Both the position numbers and the translations under genes were made by a program. A stretch of 63,806 nt of DNA from Planctomycetota bacterium (GTDB lineage Bacteria; Planctomycetota; GCA-2746535). The notes under the pieces are model-generated. The model was not told where the DNA came from. It worked only from the letters and a program-made list of their open reading frames with translations, and did no database searches. This document shows positions 9,242-18,505 of the stretch, piece after piece. Location: positions 1-63,806 of the forward strand of contig NVWA01000033.1 of assembly GCA_002746535.1 (NCBI GenBank), given 5' to 3'. Within the stretch, counting starts at the first letter, position 1, and every line of letters starts with the position of its first letter.

Positions 9242-10375
9242 TTGAAATTAAGTATTATTACTCCCAGTTTTAACCAGAGTCAGTTCATTGAAACGACTAT
9301 AAAGAGTGTGCTTGAACAGGGTTATTCAGAATTAGAGTATATCATTATCGACGGCGGATCCTCAGACAACACCGTCGAGATCATTAAAAAATATGAAGAT
9401 AAAATTGATTTTTGGGTATCTGAAAAAGATGATGGCCAAAGCAATGCCATTAATAAAGGATTTAAAAAAGCTACTGGTGATGTCGTTGCCTGGATAAATT
9501 CTGATGATTATTATTACCCAAATATTTTTGATAAAGTGATGTCTCGTTTTAAAGCTGACGATGAGTTAGTCTTGTTATATGGAAATTGTGCCTTCATAAA
9601 AGAAGACGGACAATTTTTAAGATATTTTTCTGAAGTTCAGCCCTATAGCGGCTCTATATTAAGAAATTATTCCGATTACATTATGCAGCCAACAACATTT
9701 TTTAGGCGAGATGCTTTAGAAGCAGTTGGTTTTTTAGATGAGTCATTACATTATGGAATGGATTGGGATTTATGGTGCAACTTTGCTTGCCAATATCCAA
9801 TGGGAATAAAATATATTGAAGATCTCGTTGCTGTTAATCGTGAATACGGCGACACAAAAACCTCTAGCGGAGGCAAAGAAAGACTTCAAGAGCTTAAGAA
9901 AATTAATAGTAAACACAAAACAACAGGACTAAATAAAGCCGCACTTCTTTATCGTGGAGCAGAGTTTCATCATCAAAGTCGTTTGCCAAAATTTGTAAAA
10001 GATAGATTGGTTGCTTTATTGGCGATTAGTATTGGTGCGGCTGGGAAGTTAAAGCAAAAAAGATTGTTTGGTTTGGTTCCTCACTCTGTTTATATCGAGA
10101 AGTCCGCTTTTATCCTTCAGGCCCTATGGGAAGTCAAAGGCGATAAGGTGAAATTTGTTTTAGAAAATCCTGCCAGAAAATTTCAATCACTTAAAATTTC
10201 AATCAATGGTAAGCTCTTGCATGCATCCATGTTTAATATGAAAGAAAAAAAAGAAGTCATTTTGAATCTTCCAGAATGCGAAAATAATTTATTAGAAATT
10301 CATTTTGAGTGTACACATAGTTTTTCAAGGAACAAAGTAGCTTTAAAACTGCATGAATTTTGTATTTTTAACTGA
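9242..10375 (+). CDS. Family 2 glycosyltransferase
   Basis: A 377-residue GT-A fold glycosyltransferase transferring a sugar from a nucleotide donor, probably for surface polysaccharide. The start is a TTG, giving the standard MKLSIITPSFNQ; an ATG at 9231 is closed by a stop after five codons. IIDGGSSDNT (nucleotide-sugar site) and AWINSDDYYYPN (DxD-like metal site) are present. No membrane segments are seen. Residues about 285-377 form a separate beta-rich tail (KFVLENPARKFQSLKISING) not needed for catalysis in the family, perhaps carbohydrate-binding. It stands alone, divergent from the importer operon. Confidence 0.85.
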   Translation: MKLSIITPSFNQSQFIETTIKSVLEQGYSELEYIIIDGGSSDNTVEIIKKYEDKIDFWVSEKDDGQSNAINKGFKKATGDVVAWINSDDYYYPNIFDKVMSRFKADDELVLLYGNCAFIKEDGQFLRYFSEVQPYSGSILRNYSDYIMQPTTFFRRDALEAVGFLDESLHYGMDWDLWCNFACQYPMGIKYIEDLVAVNREYGDTKTSSGGKERLQELKKINSKHKTTGLNKAALLYRGAEFHHQSRLPKFVKDRLVALLAISIGAAGKLKQKRLFGLVPHSVYIEKSAFILQALWEVKGDKVKFVLENPARKFQSLKISINGKLLHASMFNMKEKKEVILNLPECENNLLEIHFECTHSFSRNKVALKLHEFCIFN

Positions 10376-11192
10376 AAAATTGTTCAGAATAATTAACTAT
10401 CTGGAAAATTAATTAAAAAATTATTTCTGTATTTGTCTTATTTCATAAAAAAAAACCAACTTTTAGTGTCCAAACGAAGACTTTTTTTAAGAAAATAAGT
10501 GTATTTTATACCAGATATGGTTGTTTATTTTCTAAATAACCAAGATGGTGTAATCTTATTTTTGGATTTAGTAATTCAATTAACATGCTGTCCTGTCTGT
10601 TATTATTTTTTAATTTCGTCTTTATTTCGATATTTGATTTAGATTTTTATCAGATCAAATTAGTTCGAAGTTAAGGAGCATTAATTCAAAATAATCATAC
10701 TTAAAAACATCATTCACTTTTCTTTAGGTATACACTACAACGTCCATTTTCATTTTAAAATTAGAATTATTTTTTAAAAATATGCTGTTTTTTATTTCCA
10801 TTAATTGGCTTCGTTTTGTAACTATTAAGCTTTTAAATTTGATGCTGTTTTAAGTTTTTTTTTCTTAAATATTTAAGTCTCTTTTTAATCAATATTTTAA
10901 AATGAGGAGATCTGAAAGATATTGTGGGCTTTTAAACCACGAATTTATATTCCATTTATGTAAAATAATTTTTAAATAAAATATTATAAATATTGAATCA
11001 CCTCGTTTTAGAGTATTTGGTTCAAAAAATGGACTAATTCAGAAGGAAATTACTCCGTAGGTACTCTAGGGTGCTTATAAACAAAGACTCGTAAATTGAT
11101 TTGGGATAAAAGCGACTCTAAGGTCTTTAGCGCCATTTATAGTGATATTAGCAAAACCCAGGTACTTTTTTAGATGTTTTCTAAACAATACT
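10376..11192. other. Gene-poor intergenic region
   Basis: About 800 bases of very AT-rich sequence between the glycosyltransferase and the hairpins beyond the H1-like gene. I see no convincing ORF, RNA gene or repeat in it. Confidence 0.5.
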
Positions 11193-11212
11193 ACCGAAGC
11201 TTTCGCTTCGGT
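11193..11212 (-). terminator. Perfect 8-bp hairpin with tetraloop
   Basis: ACCGAAGC and GCTTCGGT flank the 4-base loop TTTC; read on the minus strand the loop is GAAA, a GNRA tetraloop. No long T tract follows on either strand. It may be a second processing or termination hairpin downstream of the H1-like gene. Confidence 0.45.
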
Positions 11213-11253
11213 TGTATGTTTTATTAGGAAGTAAAACTGTGGAGAGAGAGTAA

Positions 11254-11279
11254 AAGGTGACTCCTGGCAGAGTCACCTT
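11254..11279 (-). terminator. Rho-independent terminator of the H1-like gene
   Basis: AAGGTGACTC and GAGTCACCTT form a perfect 10-bp stem around a 6-base loop, 16 bases after the H1-like gene stop. On the minus strand it is followed by TTTTA. Confidence 0.75.
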
Positions 11280-11295
11280 CATTAAAGATAGGTAA

Positions 11296-11676
11296 TTATT
11301 TTTTCTTTTTCTTAGGAGCAGCTTTTTTCTTAGGAGCAGCTTTTTTCTTAGGAGCAGCTTTTTTCTTAGCGGCTTTCTTTTTAGGAGCAGCTTTTTTCTT
11401 AGCGGCTTTCTTTTTAGGAGCAGCTTTTTTCTTAGCAGCTTTCTTTTTAGGAGCAGCTTTTTTCTTAGCAGCTTTTTTCTTAGGAGCAGCTTTTTTCTTA
11501 GCAGCTTTCTTTTTAGGAGCAGCTTTTTTCTTAGCTGGTGCAGCTTTTTTAGCAGCAGCAACAGACTTAGTTAATGCGGCTAATTCTTTTTTTAACTTTG
11601 CTAATGCTGCAGAATCTCTATTGATTTTCGCAGACTTAACCTTAAGTTTGTTTTGTAATTGTTTTAAAGTGGCCAT
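11296..11676 (-). CDS. Histone H1-like Lys/Ala/Pro repeat protein
   Basis: A 126-residue, extremely basic protein. Residues 1-45 form a short Leu/Lys/Ala heptad-like helix (LQNKLKVKSAKINRD, LKKELAAL); residues 46-126 are a repeat tract of KKKAAP and KKKAAK units ending in KKKKK. This matches bacterial H1-like proteins (Hc1/AlgP style) that bind and compact DNA without sequence specificity. The start is fixed by GAGAGGAAACAA before ATG. The DNA of the tail is itself a tandem repeat (units around 36-45 bases with alternating 15- and 21-base blocks), so length variation between strains is likely. The DNA-binding role is inferred from composition. Confidence 0.85.
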   Translation of the reverse strand: MATLKQLQNKLKVKSAKINRDSAALAKLKKELAALTKSVAAAKKAAPAKKKAAPKKKAAKKKAAPKKKAAKKKAAPKKKAAKKKAAPKKKAAKKKAAPKKKAAKKKAAPKKKAAPKKKAAPKKKKK

Positions 11677-11722
11677 TTGTTTCCTCTCTGTTAATTAAAT
11701 TAATAGTAATCTCTCTTCTTCC

Positions 11723-11734
11723 ACTACATGTAGT
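11723..11734. promoter_or_regulatory. 12-bp palindrome upstream of the H1-like gene
   Basis: ACTACATGTAGT is a perfect palindrome about 50 bases upstream of the H1-like start, between it and the probable promoter. It could be an operator in the 5' leader; no matching regulator is identified. Confidence 0.35.
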
Positions 11735-11763
11735 ATAAAAGGTAGAATAGTTACCACAACAAT

Positions 11764-11792
11764 ATTAAGATATTTTGTAAACTTTTTGTCAA
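11764..11792 (-). promoter_or_regulatory. Probable sigma70-type promoter of the H1-like gene
   Basis: On the minus strand TTGACA (11792-11787) and CTTAAT (11769-11764) are separated by 17 bases. The -35 box is perfect and the -10 box weak. A transcript from here would have a leader of about 80 bases containing the 11723-11734 palindrome. Confidence 0.4.
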
Positions 11793-12396
11793 CCCATCAA
11801 TATGCTGTTTTATATCTTTTTTCCAACCAATAATTTTCATGACTTGAAGCTTGGTATCATCAATTGTGAATGAAATAGATTTAAATTTTATAATAATGAC
11901 GTGATTCTTAAGAATTCCTAAATGAGAGTGTAGTTTATAATCAATTCAACCGGCAAAATAGATTAAGAGATCAATGAACTTAAAAGAGTAAAATTTAAAA
12001 TATTCATTAACTAAGATTTAATATAAGTTATTGATGTCTTCGACAATTTCAAAGAGGGAGGCTTTCCGCTTTATATTCGAAATTATGGTTGAACTCAATT
12101 TAATAAGTCTTGGTAATAAGCTAAATTTAATAGATTAATTAGTTCTTTTTCCCTAACCTAAATTCAATTCACTTTAATGATGAAAATGATGATTTCTGTA
12201 TGAATTTTCGGTTTGGTAAAGTTCTCTCATGGAAGATTTTTTAATAGTTGAATTGACCTTGTAGTATTATTGTAGTTTGATATTATGTTCTCTATTAGTA
12301 CTTAAAAAGTGATTTGCTTAATAATTGTCCATTCTCTTGATATTTCAATATCAAACGTAAGTCACTATTCACATAATAATAGAGGGAGAAGTCTTT
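11793..12396. other. Gene-poor intergenic region
   Basis: About 600 bases of AT-rich sequence between divergent genes. I see no ORF or RNA gene; it presumably holds the promoter of the secreted glycosidase-like gene at 12397. Confidence 0.5.
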
Positions 12397-14592
12397 ATGA
12401 ATAAATCTAGTCGTTTGTTGAAAAAAGGATTCGTTGTGGTTTCCATTTTTCTATTAGTCTCAGTGAATGTATTTACTGACACACCAGATCCTTATGAAAA
12501 ATATATTAAAACAAGTAAGGATTTCAAAAGAGTAAAACAAGATAAAGATTGGGCTTATAAAGCATGGCCAAGTTGGATTTATATGCCATGGTATTACAAA
12601 TGGGGTATTGGCAAAAATGATGCTGGAGGAAAATTCAGCAAAGAGATGGGATACAATGGTGCTTTTACTGATCATAATAAGAGAGATTATTTACCGTGGA
12701 TTAACAAATATAAATTACGCTTTTATAATGACCACACCGCAGGTAAAGGTGATTTGCTTTTATACCACAAGACAAAAGCCGATAAGGCGTCTTTGAAAAA
12801 GAACTTACCAGGCACAGGAATGAGAAGGCGACCCGTTAATGATGCTATGGTCAGTAAATTAAAAGGATTGCTCTCAGATAGAATAAACACGCTTAAATCG
12901 TCTCCTTATCGCTCAGCTTATTCTCTTGATGATGAAATCAGTTGGGGATCCTTTGTAAGACCAACAATGTGGAAAATTACGAGTGATAAACATTATAGAG
13001 TCTGGCTAAAAGAAATTTATGGAGAAAAAAATGCTCCAGCGAATCCTGGTTGGGCGAGTTATAACTCTATTAGAAAAAATTTAAAAGGTTGGAAATTAAA
13101 AGATTTTGATTGTCATCAGATGATGGATCAGTGGACTTTTAACGATTCTTTTTGGAATAATTTTTTAGGTGATTTAGTTGAATATGCAAATTCGATTGAT
13201 CCTGCAACTCCTGTGGGTTTTGTCGGTGCTCAATCTCCCAATACTTTTGGTGGTTTTGATTATGCCAAAGTTATGCGAAAAGTTCAATTTATAGAAGCTT
13301 ATGGTTTAGATGATACTCAGAATGTCGTTCGTTCATTTAATCCAAAGCAGGCTTTGCCGGTAGTTTCAACTCATTTCCATAAAAAGGTTAATGATACGAC
13401 ATGGCAAGCCTGGTATGCCTTAGCAAAGGGCAATCGAGGTCATATTGGTTGGGTAGATAAGTGGTTTGATGGTAAAACACCAAAGGATTGGCATGCTAAA
13501 GTGGCTCCACATTACAAAGAAATTGGTCAGAAAATCAGTCCAATGCTTGCAAAAGGTGTGTTTATTGATGATAAAGTCGCAATTTATTATAGCCATGCTT
13601 CAATCCAAATGAGTTGGATAATGGATTCTGTTGCTCATGGCAGTACCTGGCCGAACCGTAATGGGGATTCTAGAAGAGGAACTTATCACATGGTTGCTCG
13701 TGCCTGGAGAAAAATGCTTCAAGATGAGGGCTTACAATTTACATTTATTAACTATGTCGATGTTATTCAAAAAGGTATTCCCTCTAACTTTAAAGTTTTA
13801 ATTTTACCAGCCGTTTATTGTTTATCTGATGCAGAAGCCAAGCAAATTAAAAAGTTTGTTGAAAATGGTGGCACTTTAATTAGTGATTTCTTACCTGCCG
13901 TATTTGACCAACATGGTAAAGCTCATCCTAATGGTGGTGCTTTAGATGATATTTTCGGATTGAAGCAGGATATGAATACACCACAAAGTGATGTTTTTGG
14001 CAACGGTCTTTGGGTAGAAGTCGATCAGGATACCTGTTGGAGTGAAGCAGGTCGATTTAAGAAATTTTTGACCAAAGGGAACACTTGTACTTTGGATAGT
14101 AGTGGCTTTAACAAAGCCGTTAAAAGTATGAAAGTTAAGTCTCATAATAAATTTGGCAAAGGTCAGGCTTACTTAATGAACTTATCTCCCCAATGGTACA
14201 ACGCTTATCGTCAATCGGGTGGAATGAATGACTGTAAAAAGCGCTCCACTTTTATGGATCCTGTAAAAAGTTCAGGTGTCAAAAGATGGGTTGAAATCGA
14301 TGGTGCAAATGAAGCTTCATTTGGTCATGAGATTGTTTACTGGGAAAAAGAAGGCAGAACGATTGTTTTCTTAGTTTCAAATCCAGATAGTGCTAAAACA
14401 TCTTTAGGTGGTGGTAATTCTGTAGGTCTTAAAACTGAGAAGATAAGTGTTACTTTGAAGTTTGCTAAAAAGATCAAGAATGTCAAAAATGAAAGAACAG
14501 GCGAAAAGCTTAAAGACGGAACATCATTTAAAGTTTCGTGGCAGCAACAAGAAGCCGTTGTTTTATCTTTTGAGGGCCATCCTTATAAATAA
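12397..14592 (+). CDS. Secreted GH42-like (beta-galactosidase-type) protein
   Basis: A 731-residue exported protein. A signal peptide (residues 1-27, KKGFVVVSIFLLVSVNVF) is followed by a TIM-barrel-like region; YSLDDEISWGSF has Glu190 in the place of the family acid/base, and QFIEAYGLDD is a candidate nucleophile strand. Residues about 390-520 resemble the GATase-like trimerisation domain of GH42 enzymes (FKVLILPAVYCLSD, FVENGGTLISDF), then a beta-sandwich tail. GH42 enzymes usually cleave beta-galactosides; Lentisphaerota and planctomycete relatives are numerous and mostly untested. The start has GAGGGAGAAG upstream. It is monocistronic, ending in an inverted repeat. The fold is fairly sure, the substrate unknown. 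Confidence 0.7.
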   Translation: MNKSSRLLKKGFVVVSIFLLVSVNVFTDTPDPYEKYIKTSKDFKRVKQDKDWAYKAWPSWIYMPWYYKWGIGKNDAGGKFSKEMGYNGAFTDHNKRDYLPWINKYKLRFYNDHTAGKGDLLLYHKTKADKASLKKNLPGTGMRRRPVNDAMVSKLKGLLSDRINTLKSSPYRSAYSLDDEISWGSFVRPTMWKITSDKHYRVWLKEIYGEKNAPANPGWASYNSIRKNLKGWKLKDFDCHQMMDQWTFNDSFWNNFLGDLVEYANSIDPATPVGFVGAQSPNTFGGFDYAKVMRKVQFIEAYGLDDTQNVVRSFNPKQALPVVSTHFHKKVNDTTWQAWYALAKGNRGHIGWVDKWFDGKTPKDWHAKVAPHYKEIGQKISPMLAKGVFIDDKVAIYYSHASIQMSWIMDSVAHGSTWPNRNGDSRRGTYHMVARAWRKMLQDEGLQFTFINYVDVIQKGIPSNFKVLILPAVYCLSDAEAKQIKKFVENGGTLISDFLPAVFDQHGKAHPNGGALDDIFGLKQDMNTPQSDVFGNGLWVEVDQDTCWSEAGRFKKFLTKGNTCTLDSSGFNKAVKSMKVKSHNKFGKGQAYLMNLSPQWYNAYRQSGGMNDCKKRSTFMDPVKSSGVKRWVEIDGANEASFGHEIVYWEKEGRTIVFLVSNPDSAKTSLGGGNSVGLKTEKISVTLKFAKKIKNVKNERTGEKLKDGTSFKVSWQQQEAVVLSFEGHPYK

Positions 14593-14600
14593 TTTTACCC

Positions 14601-14697
14601 GTAGGGGCGAACCTCGTGTTCGCCCTTTAAAATGATTGAAAATAACAATATAGTAAAATATATCGGCAAAAAGGGCGAACACGAGGTTCGCCCCTAC
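14601..14697. repeat. REPIN-like inverted pair of palindromes
   Basis: Bases 14601-14627 and 14671-14697 are perfect 27-base inverted copies, 43 bases apart. Each arm is itself a hairpin (GGGCGAAC, loop CTCGT, GTTCGCCC). The G+C-rich arms stand out from the AT-rich surroundings. This is the layout of REP doublets mobilised by a Y1 transposase; it may also stop transcription from the GH42-like gene. Confidence 0.75.
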
Positions 14698-14800
14698 ACT
14701 ACCTCATTTTAATTAGGAATATATTAAAATTTATTGTCTTTTATTATTTTTAGAATTAAGATGCTTCACCTAAAAGTTTCTTTAATTTAATCAGAAAATA

Positions 14801-15424
14801 ATGGCATACTCCGGCGACAAAAATACCTATAAAGGTAAATCGAACAATAAAGGATCTCGATCTAAAAATCCTTCTCGACAACATCAGCACACGGATTTTC
14901 AGAAATCTGTAGAATATTATTCTGAATCAGAGCTAGAATCAATTATCCAAAGTAAAGAAAATCCTTTTGTATTAATATTAGATTGTGTGCAGGATCCACA
15001 TAATTTAGGTGCTTGCTTAAGAACAGCCAATGGTGCTGGCGTTGATGCTGTTATTGTCCCAAAAGATAAATCGGTCTTACTTACTGAAACCGTCAGGAGA
15101 ATCGCCTGTGGTGCCGCCGAAGCTATCCCGTTGGTGCCCGTAACAAATTTAGTAAGAACAATGCAAATGTTACAGGCATCTGGTTTATGGCTGGTCGGCA
15201 CTTCAGATAAAGGTGATAAAACATTGTATGATTTAGATTTAAAAGGTGGCCTCGGTATTGTTATGGGTGCTGAAGGCAAAGGCCTTAGAAGATTAACTTC
15301 TGAATCGTGTGATTTTCTTGTGAAGCTTCCAATGTTGGGTCAAGTTGACTGTCTCAATGTAAGTGTTGCTACAGGGGTTTGTTTATATGAAGCTGTTCGT
15401 CAAAGATTGGTTAGTAATAATTAA
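14801..15424 (+). CDS. rlmB: SpoU/TrmH-family RNA 2'-O-methyltransferase, RlmB-like
   Basis: A 207-residue SAM-dependent ribose methyltransferase of the SPOUT class. All three SPOUT motifs are present: DPHNLGACLRTA (motif 1), IVMGAEGKGL (motif 2) and LNVSVATGVCLYEAVRQR (motif 3, knotted C-terminus). RlmB methylates a guanosine of 23S rRNA; that target is likely but not proven. RlmB proteins are about 240-250 residues with an L30e-like N-terminal domain. Here only about 50 basic, low-complexity residues precede the catalytic domain (GDKNTYKGKSNNKGSRSK), so the substrate-recognition domain is missing or replaced by a basic tail. Confidence 0.85.
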   Translation: MAYSGDKNTYKGKSNNKGSRSKNPSRQHQHTDFQKSVEYYSESELESIIQSKENPFVLILDCVQDPHNLGACLRTANGAGVDAVIVPKDKSVLLTETVRRIACGAAEAIPLVPVTNLVRTMQMLQASGLWLVGTSDKGDKTLYDLDLKGGLGIVMGAEGKGLRRLTSESCDFLVKLPMLGQVDCLNVSVATGVCLYEAVRQRLVSNN

Positions 15425-15431
15425 TAAGTGA

Positions 15432-16244
15432 TTAATTATTACCCATTTTCTTTTTATAGAAATAACTTTCGCTTTTCATGGTTTGCTCAGCCCATTTAGG
15501 GATAGAACCTTTCCATAAAAATAAGGGATGATTAATAACTCCAATCCATTTCTTGCCTCTTTTAATATGAGACCGCGTTAAATCTATTTTAGCCGCTCCA
15601 ACCTTTTGAACGACATAAAGTCTAACTTCTGGAATAAAGATTTTATTTTCTTCTTTTTTATACTCCCAGTAAAAGGGGATATAGGTCGGATCAATTTTAT
15701 ATTTTTTTATATCAAGAAGGGCACTATCAAAGTGAACATAATATTCAAAATCAGTGATTTTTTTATGTGTCGTTTTGATGTTTATTAATTCTTTTGTTCT
15801 AGGTATTTTAGGCCGTTTCCATTCATCATCTAAAAGAGCTTTTGATTCGAAGTCCCAGCGGTTGTTTACCCATTGTATTTCACTTGGTAGAAATATGATA
15901 TTTGGATTTCTGTTTTTTAACATCACGATTAAACGATTTGTTCTAATACTATTCACAGATGCAAAGTAAATCATGTGTTCTAAATTTACAGTGTAGACAA
16001 GTATTTTTCTAGAATGTCTTTCGGTTAATCTAACAATGTAACCTCTCAAACCATGATCCAAAGATTCCTTATAAACTTTTGCAACATCAATAAAATTTTC
16101 CCTTGGTAGGGGTACTGCTTTTCTATTTTTTTCTCTTTCTAAATCGGCTTTTTCAACCTTTTCACCTTTTTTTTTCTCACAACCGATAAGAATAAATACC
16201 GTTAGGAGTAACATACATTGAGCAAGGAGATTTAATGTTTTCAT
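15432..16244 (-). CDS. Putative lipoprotein of unknown function
   Basis: A 270-residue protein I do not recognise. The N-terminus MKTLNLLAQCMLLLTVFILIGC is a lipoprotein signal with lipobox LIGC, followed by a Lys/Glu-rich linker (EKKKGEKVEKADLEREKNRK), so it is probably membrane-anchored and faces the periplasm. I prefer the ATG at 16244 over the one at 16259. The rest is mixed alpha/beta with many aromatic and basic residues (WEYKKEENKIFIPEVRLYVVQ). It is convergent with the rlmB-like gene (7 bases) and divergent from the pseudouridine synthase. Confidence 0.65.
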   Translation of the reverse strand: MKTLNLLAQCMLLLTVFILIGCEKKKGEKVEKADLEREKNRKAVPLPRENFIDVAKVYKESLDHGLRGYIVRLTERHSRKILVYTVNLEHMIYFASVNSIRTNRLIVMLKNRNPNIIFLPSEIQWVNNRWDFESKALLDDEWKRPKIPRTKELINIKTTHKKITDFEYYVHFDSALLDIKKYKIDPTYIPFYWEYKKEENKIFIPEVRLYVVQKVGAAKIDLTRSHIKRGKKWIGVINHPLFLWKGSIPKWAEQTMKSESYFYKKKMGNN

Positions 16245-16406
16245 ATTTAAAGACCACATTTCAGACTGTTTCGCTTTGGAGTTTGAGCATATTACAGATT
16301 ACTAAAGTTAATTCAACCTACTATTTAGAATTGTTATAGGAACCCATTTTATTTTCATATAATTAAATATTGAATCTTTAGTTCTATCCTTTTTCGAATA
16401 GTAAAA

Positions 16407-17360
16407 TTGAATAAAAAGAAACCCTCTAAAAACCAAACAAGAAAAAATCCCGGCTGGGTAGTTTCTAAAGCAGAGGTAGGATTAAAATTACCGACCTTTA
16501 TTAAGTCTAAATTAGTTAATGATGAATTAAGTCTTCGAAATATTAAATCTCTCATGGAAAAAGGTGCCTGTCAAGTTAATGGGAAAACTGAAAAATTTGC
16601 TAGTCGCTCTTTGAAAGATGAAGATGTCGTATTGTTTACGTTTGACAATGATTTGGTGAAATCAGCAACTGTAAAATTTGAGATTTTTAAAGATCAAATA
16701 ATTTTTGAAGATGAGTTTTTGTTAGTATATGATAAACCTGCCGGAATTTCATGTGGAAAAACAAATGCTGATCCTAAGAATAACCTACATCAGTTATTAG
16801 AAGAAAATTTAAAACTTTCTCTAGAAATGGTTCATCGATTAGATAAAGATACTTCAGGGGTTATAATTTTTTCTAAATCTGCAGACATAACACATCATCT
16901 TTTGGAATTATTTAAAAAAAGAGAAATTACTAAGACTTATTTGGCAATAGTTGATGGTGTCATCGATATAGAAGAGGGTATGATTTCTGATCGACTTTTT
17001 CTTAAATCCAAGGGTCCTGGATTTGAAAAATGGGCAACAACAAAAAAGCCCAAGAATAGCAAATCTGCCATTACTCGTTATTTTGTCAAAGATCATTTTA
17101 AAAATAAAGCCTCATTATTAGAAGTAAAACCTGAAACTGGTAGAACGCATCAAATTCGTGTCCATTTAAATTCAATAGGGCATTCGATTCTTGGGGATCA
17201 CTTTTATGAGACATCATTTAAAACAAATATTACAACAGCACATCACTTGCTTCATGCCTCTGCATTAGAGTTGATTCATCCCCTTACAAATAAAAAAATT
17301 ATTTTGGTTTCTTCGTTCCCGAAAAGATTTAAAAAGGTGATTCTAAATCTCAAAAAGTGA
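16407..17360 (+). CDS. RluA-family 23S rRNA pseudouridine synthase
   Basis: A 317-residue pseudouridine synthase. Residues about 22-75 are an S4 RNA-binding domain (TFIKSKLVNDELSLRNIK, ACQVNGKT); the catalytic domain follows with MVHRLDKDTSGVIIFSK, whose Asp is the nucleophile, and ETGRTHQIRVHLNSIGH. This is the RluC/RluD architecture, which modifies uridines of 23S rRNA. The start is a TTG at 16407 with no clear ribosome site, but no other start lies before the S4 domain. It is monocistronic. Confidence 0.9.
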   Translation: MNKKKPSKNQTRKNPGWVVSKAEVGLKLPTFIKSKLVNDELSLRNIKSLMEKGACQVNGKTEKFASRSLKDEDVVLFTFDNDLVKSATVKFEIFKDQIIFEDEFLLVYDKPAGISCGKTNADPKNNLHQLLEENLKLSLEMVHRLDKDTSGVIIFSKSADITHHLLELFKKREITKTYLAIVDGVIDIEEGMISDRLFLKSKGPGFEKWATTKKPKNSKSAITRYFVKDHFKNKASLLEVKPETGRTHQIRVHLNSIGHSILGDHFYETSFKTNITTAHHLLHASALELIHPLTNKKIILVSSFPKRFKKVILNLKK

Positions 17361-17457
17361 TGTTTGTATTATAGATGCGACATAATAATTATCTTGCTTC
17401 TGAAATAGAACAATTTAAAACTTTGATGTTTATTTAAAGAAATAGAGGAAAGCTTAT

Positions 17458-18261
17458 ATGACAAATAATAAACGCCTGGTAGTAATGAGTGATGACTTTG
17501 GTATGTGCCCAGCAGTAAATGAAGGCATCGTTCAAGCTTTTGTAGAAGGAATCCTGACAGATTCAAATCTAATGGCCCCATGCCCTTCTTTTGATGAAGC
17601 TGCTAAGCTAACCAAACAACATAATATCCCTGTTGGAATTCACTCTACATTTACTTGCGACTGGGACAAATATTTTTGGGGCCCACTTACAGAGGCTTCA
17701 TCATTAATAACGAAAAAAAATTATTTTAAAGATTCTGTTCCAGAAGCATGGGACCAAGCGGATCTGGAAGAAGCCTGGATAGAGTTGTTGGCGCAATATG
17801 ACCGAATTGTATCAAATGGAATAACACTGACACATGTTGGTGAGCATATGGGCATTGATCCTAATGATAAACATAATAAAGTAATGGCTCGTTTAGTAGA
17901 AGCAAAAGGAATTCCTCATAAAGGGCAATTACAAAAGCATAATCGAGAGCCTTATTTGAGCTATAAATACAAATCTAATTTTAGTGCCTATTCTTCTGCA
18001 GATTATGAAACAATAAAGGCACACATTAAAGATGTCCTTTTTTCTTTAGAACCAGGTGATCATATGTGGGTGGTTCATTGTGGTATTGATGATGGCTCTC
18101 TCTCAAAACTTTGTAGTCCTGATTTTCATGCAAGAATTTGGGCCGATACTTTTCGCATCAATGACTTGCGATTATGTTTAGATCCCGATATAAAAAACTG
18201 GATCAATGAAAATGAAATTGAATTAACCTCCATCACAGAAATCCCAACTGCAATATTATAA
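17458..18261 (+). CDS. ChbG/HpnK-family (YdjC-like) deacetylase
   Basis: A 267-residue cytosolic hydrolase of the YdjC/ChbG/HpnK family, metal-dependent deacetylases of N-acetylated oligosaccharides or hopanoid glycosides. The start MSDDFGMCPAVNEGI carries the DD metal site, GIHSTFTCDW the next His ligand, and HVGEHMGIDPNDKHNKV the third motif. A GAGGAAAG ribosome site precedes the ATG. The gene stands alone and ends in a GC-rich hairpin. The natural substrate cannot be read from sequence. Confidence 0.85.
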   Translation: MTNNKRLVVMSDDFGMCPAVNEGIVQAFVEGILTDSNLMAPCPSFDEAAKLTKQHNIPVGIHSTFTCDWDKYFWGPLTEASSLITKKNYFKDSVPEAWDQADLEEAWIELLAQYDRIVSNGITLTHVGEHMGIDPNDKHNKVMARLVEAKGIPHKGQLQKHNREPYLSYKYKSNFSAYSSADYETIKAHIKDVLFSLEPGDHMWVVHCGIDDGSLSKLCSPDFHARIWADTFRINDLRLCLDPDIKNWINENEIELTSITEIPTAIL

Positions 18262-18275
18262 TTGTTGCTGGGCGC

Positions 18276-18292
18276 GCCGGCATCTTGCCGGC
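18276..18292 (+). terminator. GC-rich hairpin with ATCTT loop
   Basis: GCCGGC, loop ATCTT, GCCGGC, 15 bases after the ChbG-like stop. The same ATCTT loop is found in the hairpin at 24884-24906 with a different stem, suggesting one palindromic repeat family whose stems co-vary. It probably also helps end transcription. Confidence 0.55.
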
Positions 18293-18505
18293 CTAAATTT
18301 AAACATGCAATTAACAATAAAGTTAGACGAGCACAGTAAAAATAATTTTATGCTTAATAAGTTTTGAAAAAAAATCAAAGTTCTATCTTTTTACATCAAT
18401 AATTAAAATATTCAATCAAAAGTATTACTGCTTGATGCACCTAATAATGACATTTATACGCAAATAAGTATAATATGATTAACTAACATTATAGAGGTAA
18501 GAACA

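Noticed and set aside
11300..11540. Short regular DNA repeats that could suggest a CRISPR array.
   Set aside because: The repeats are contiguous, of uneven unit length and fully coding; there are no unique spacers and no cas genes.
11181..11561. A 126-codon Lys/Leu-rich frame overlapping the H1-like gene.
   Set aside because: It is the frame-shifted reading of the same tandem repeat; the other frame has the ribosome site, a sensible N-terminus and the known Lys/Ala/Pro composition.
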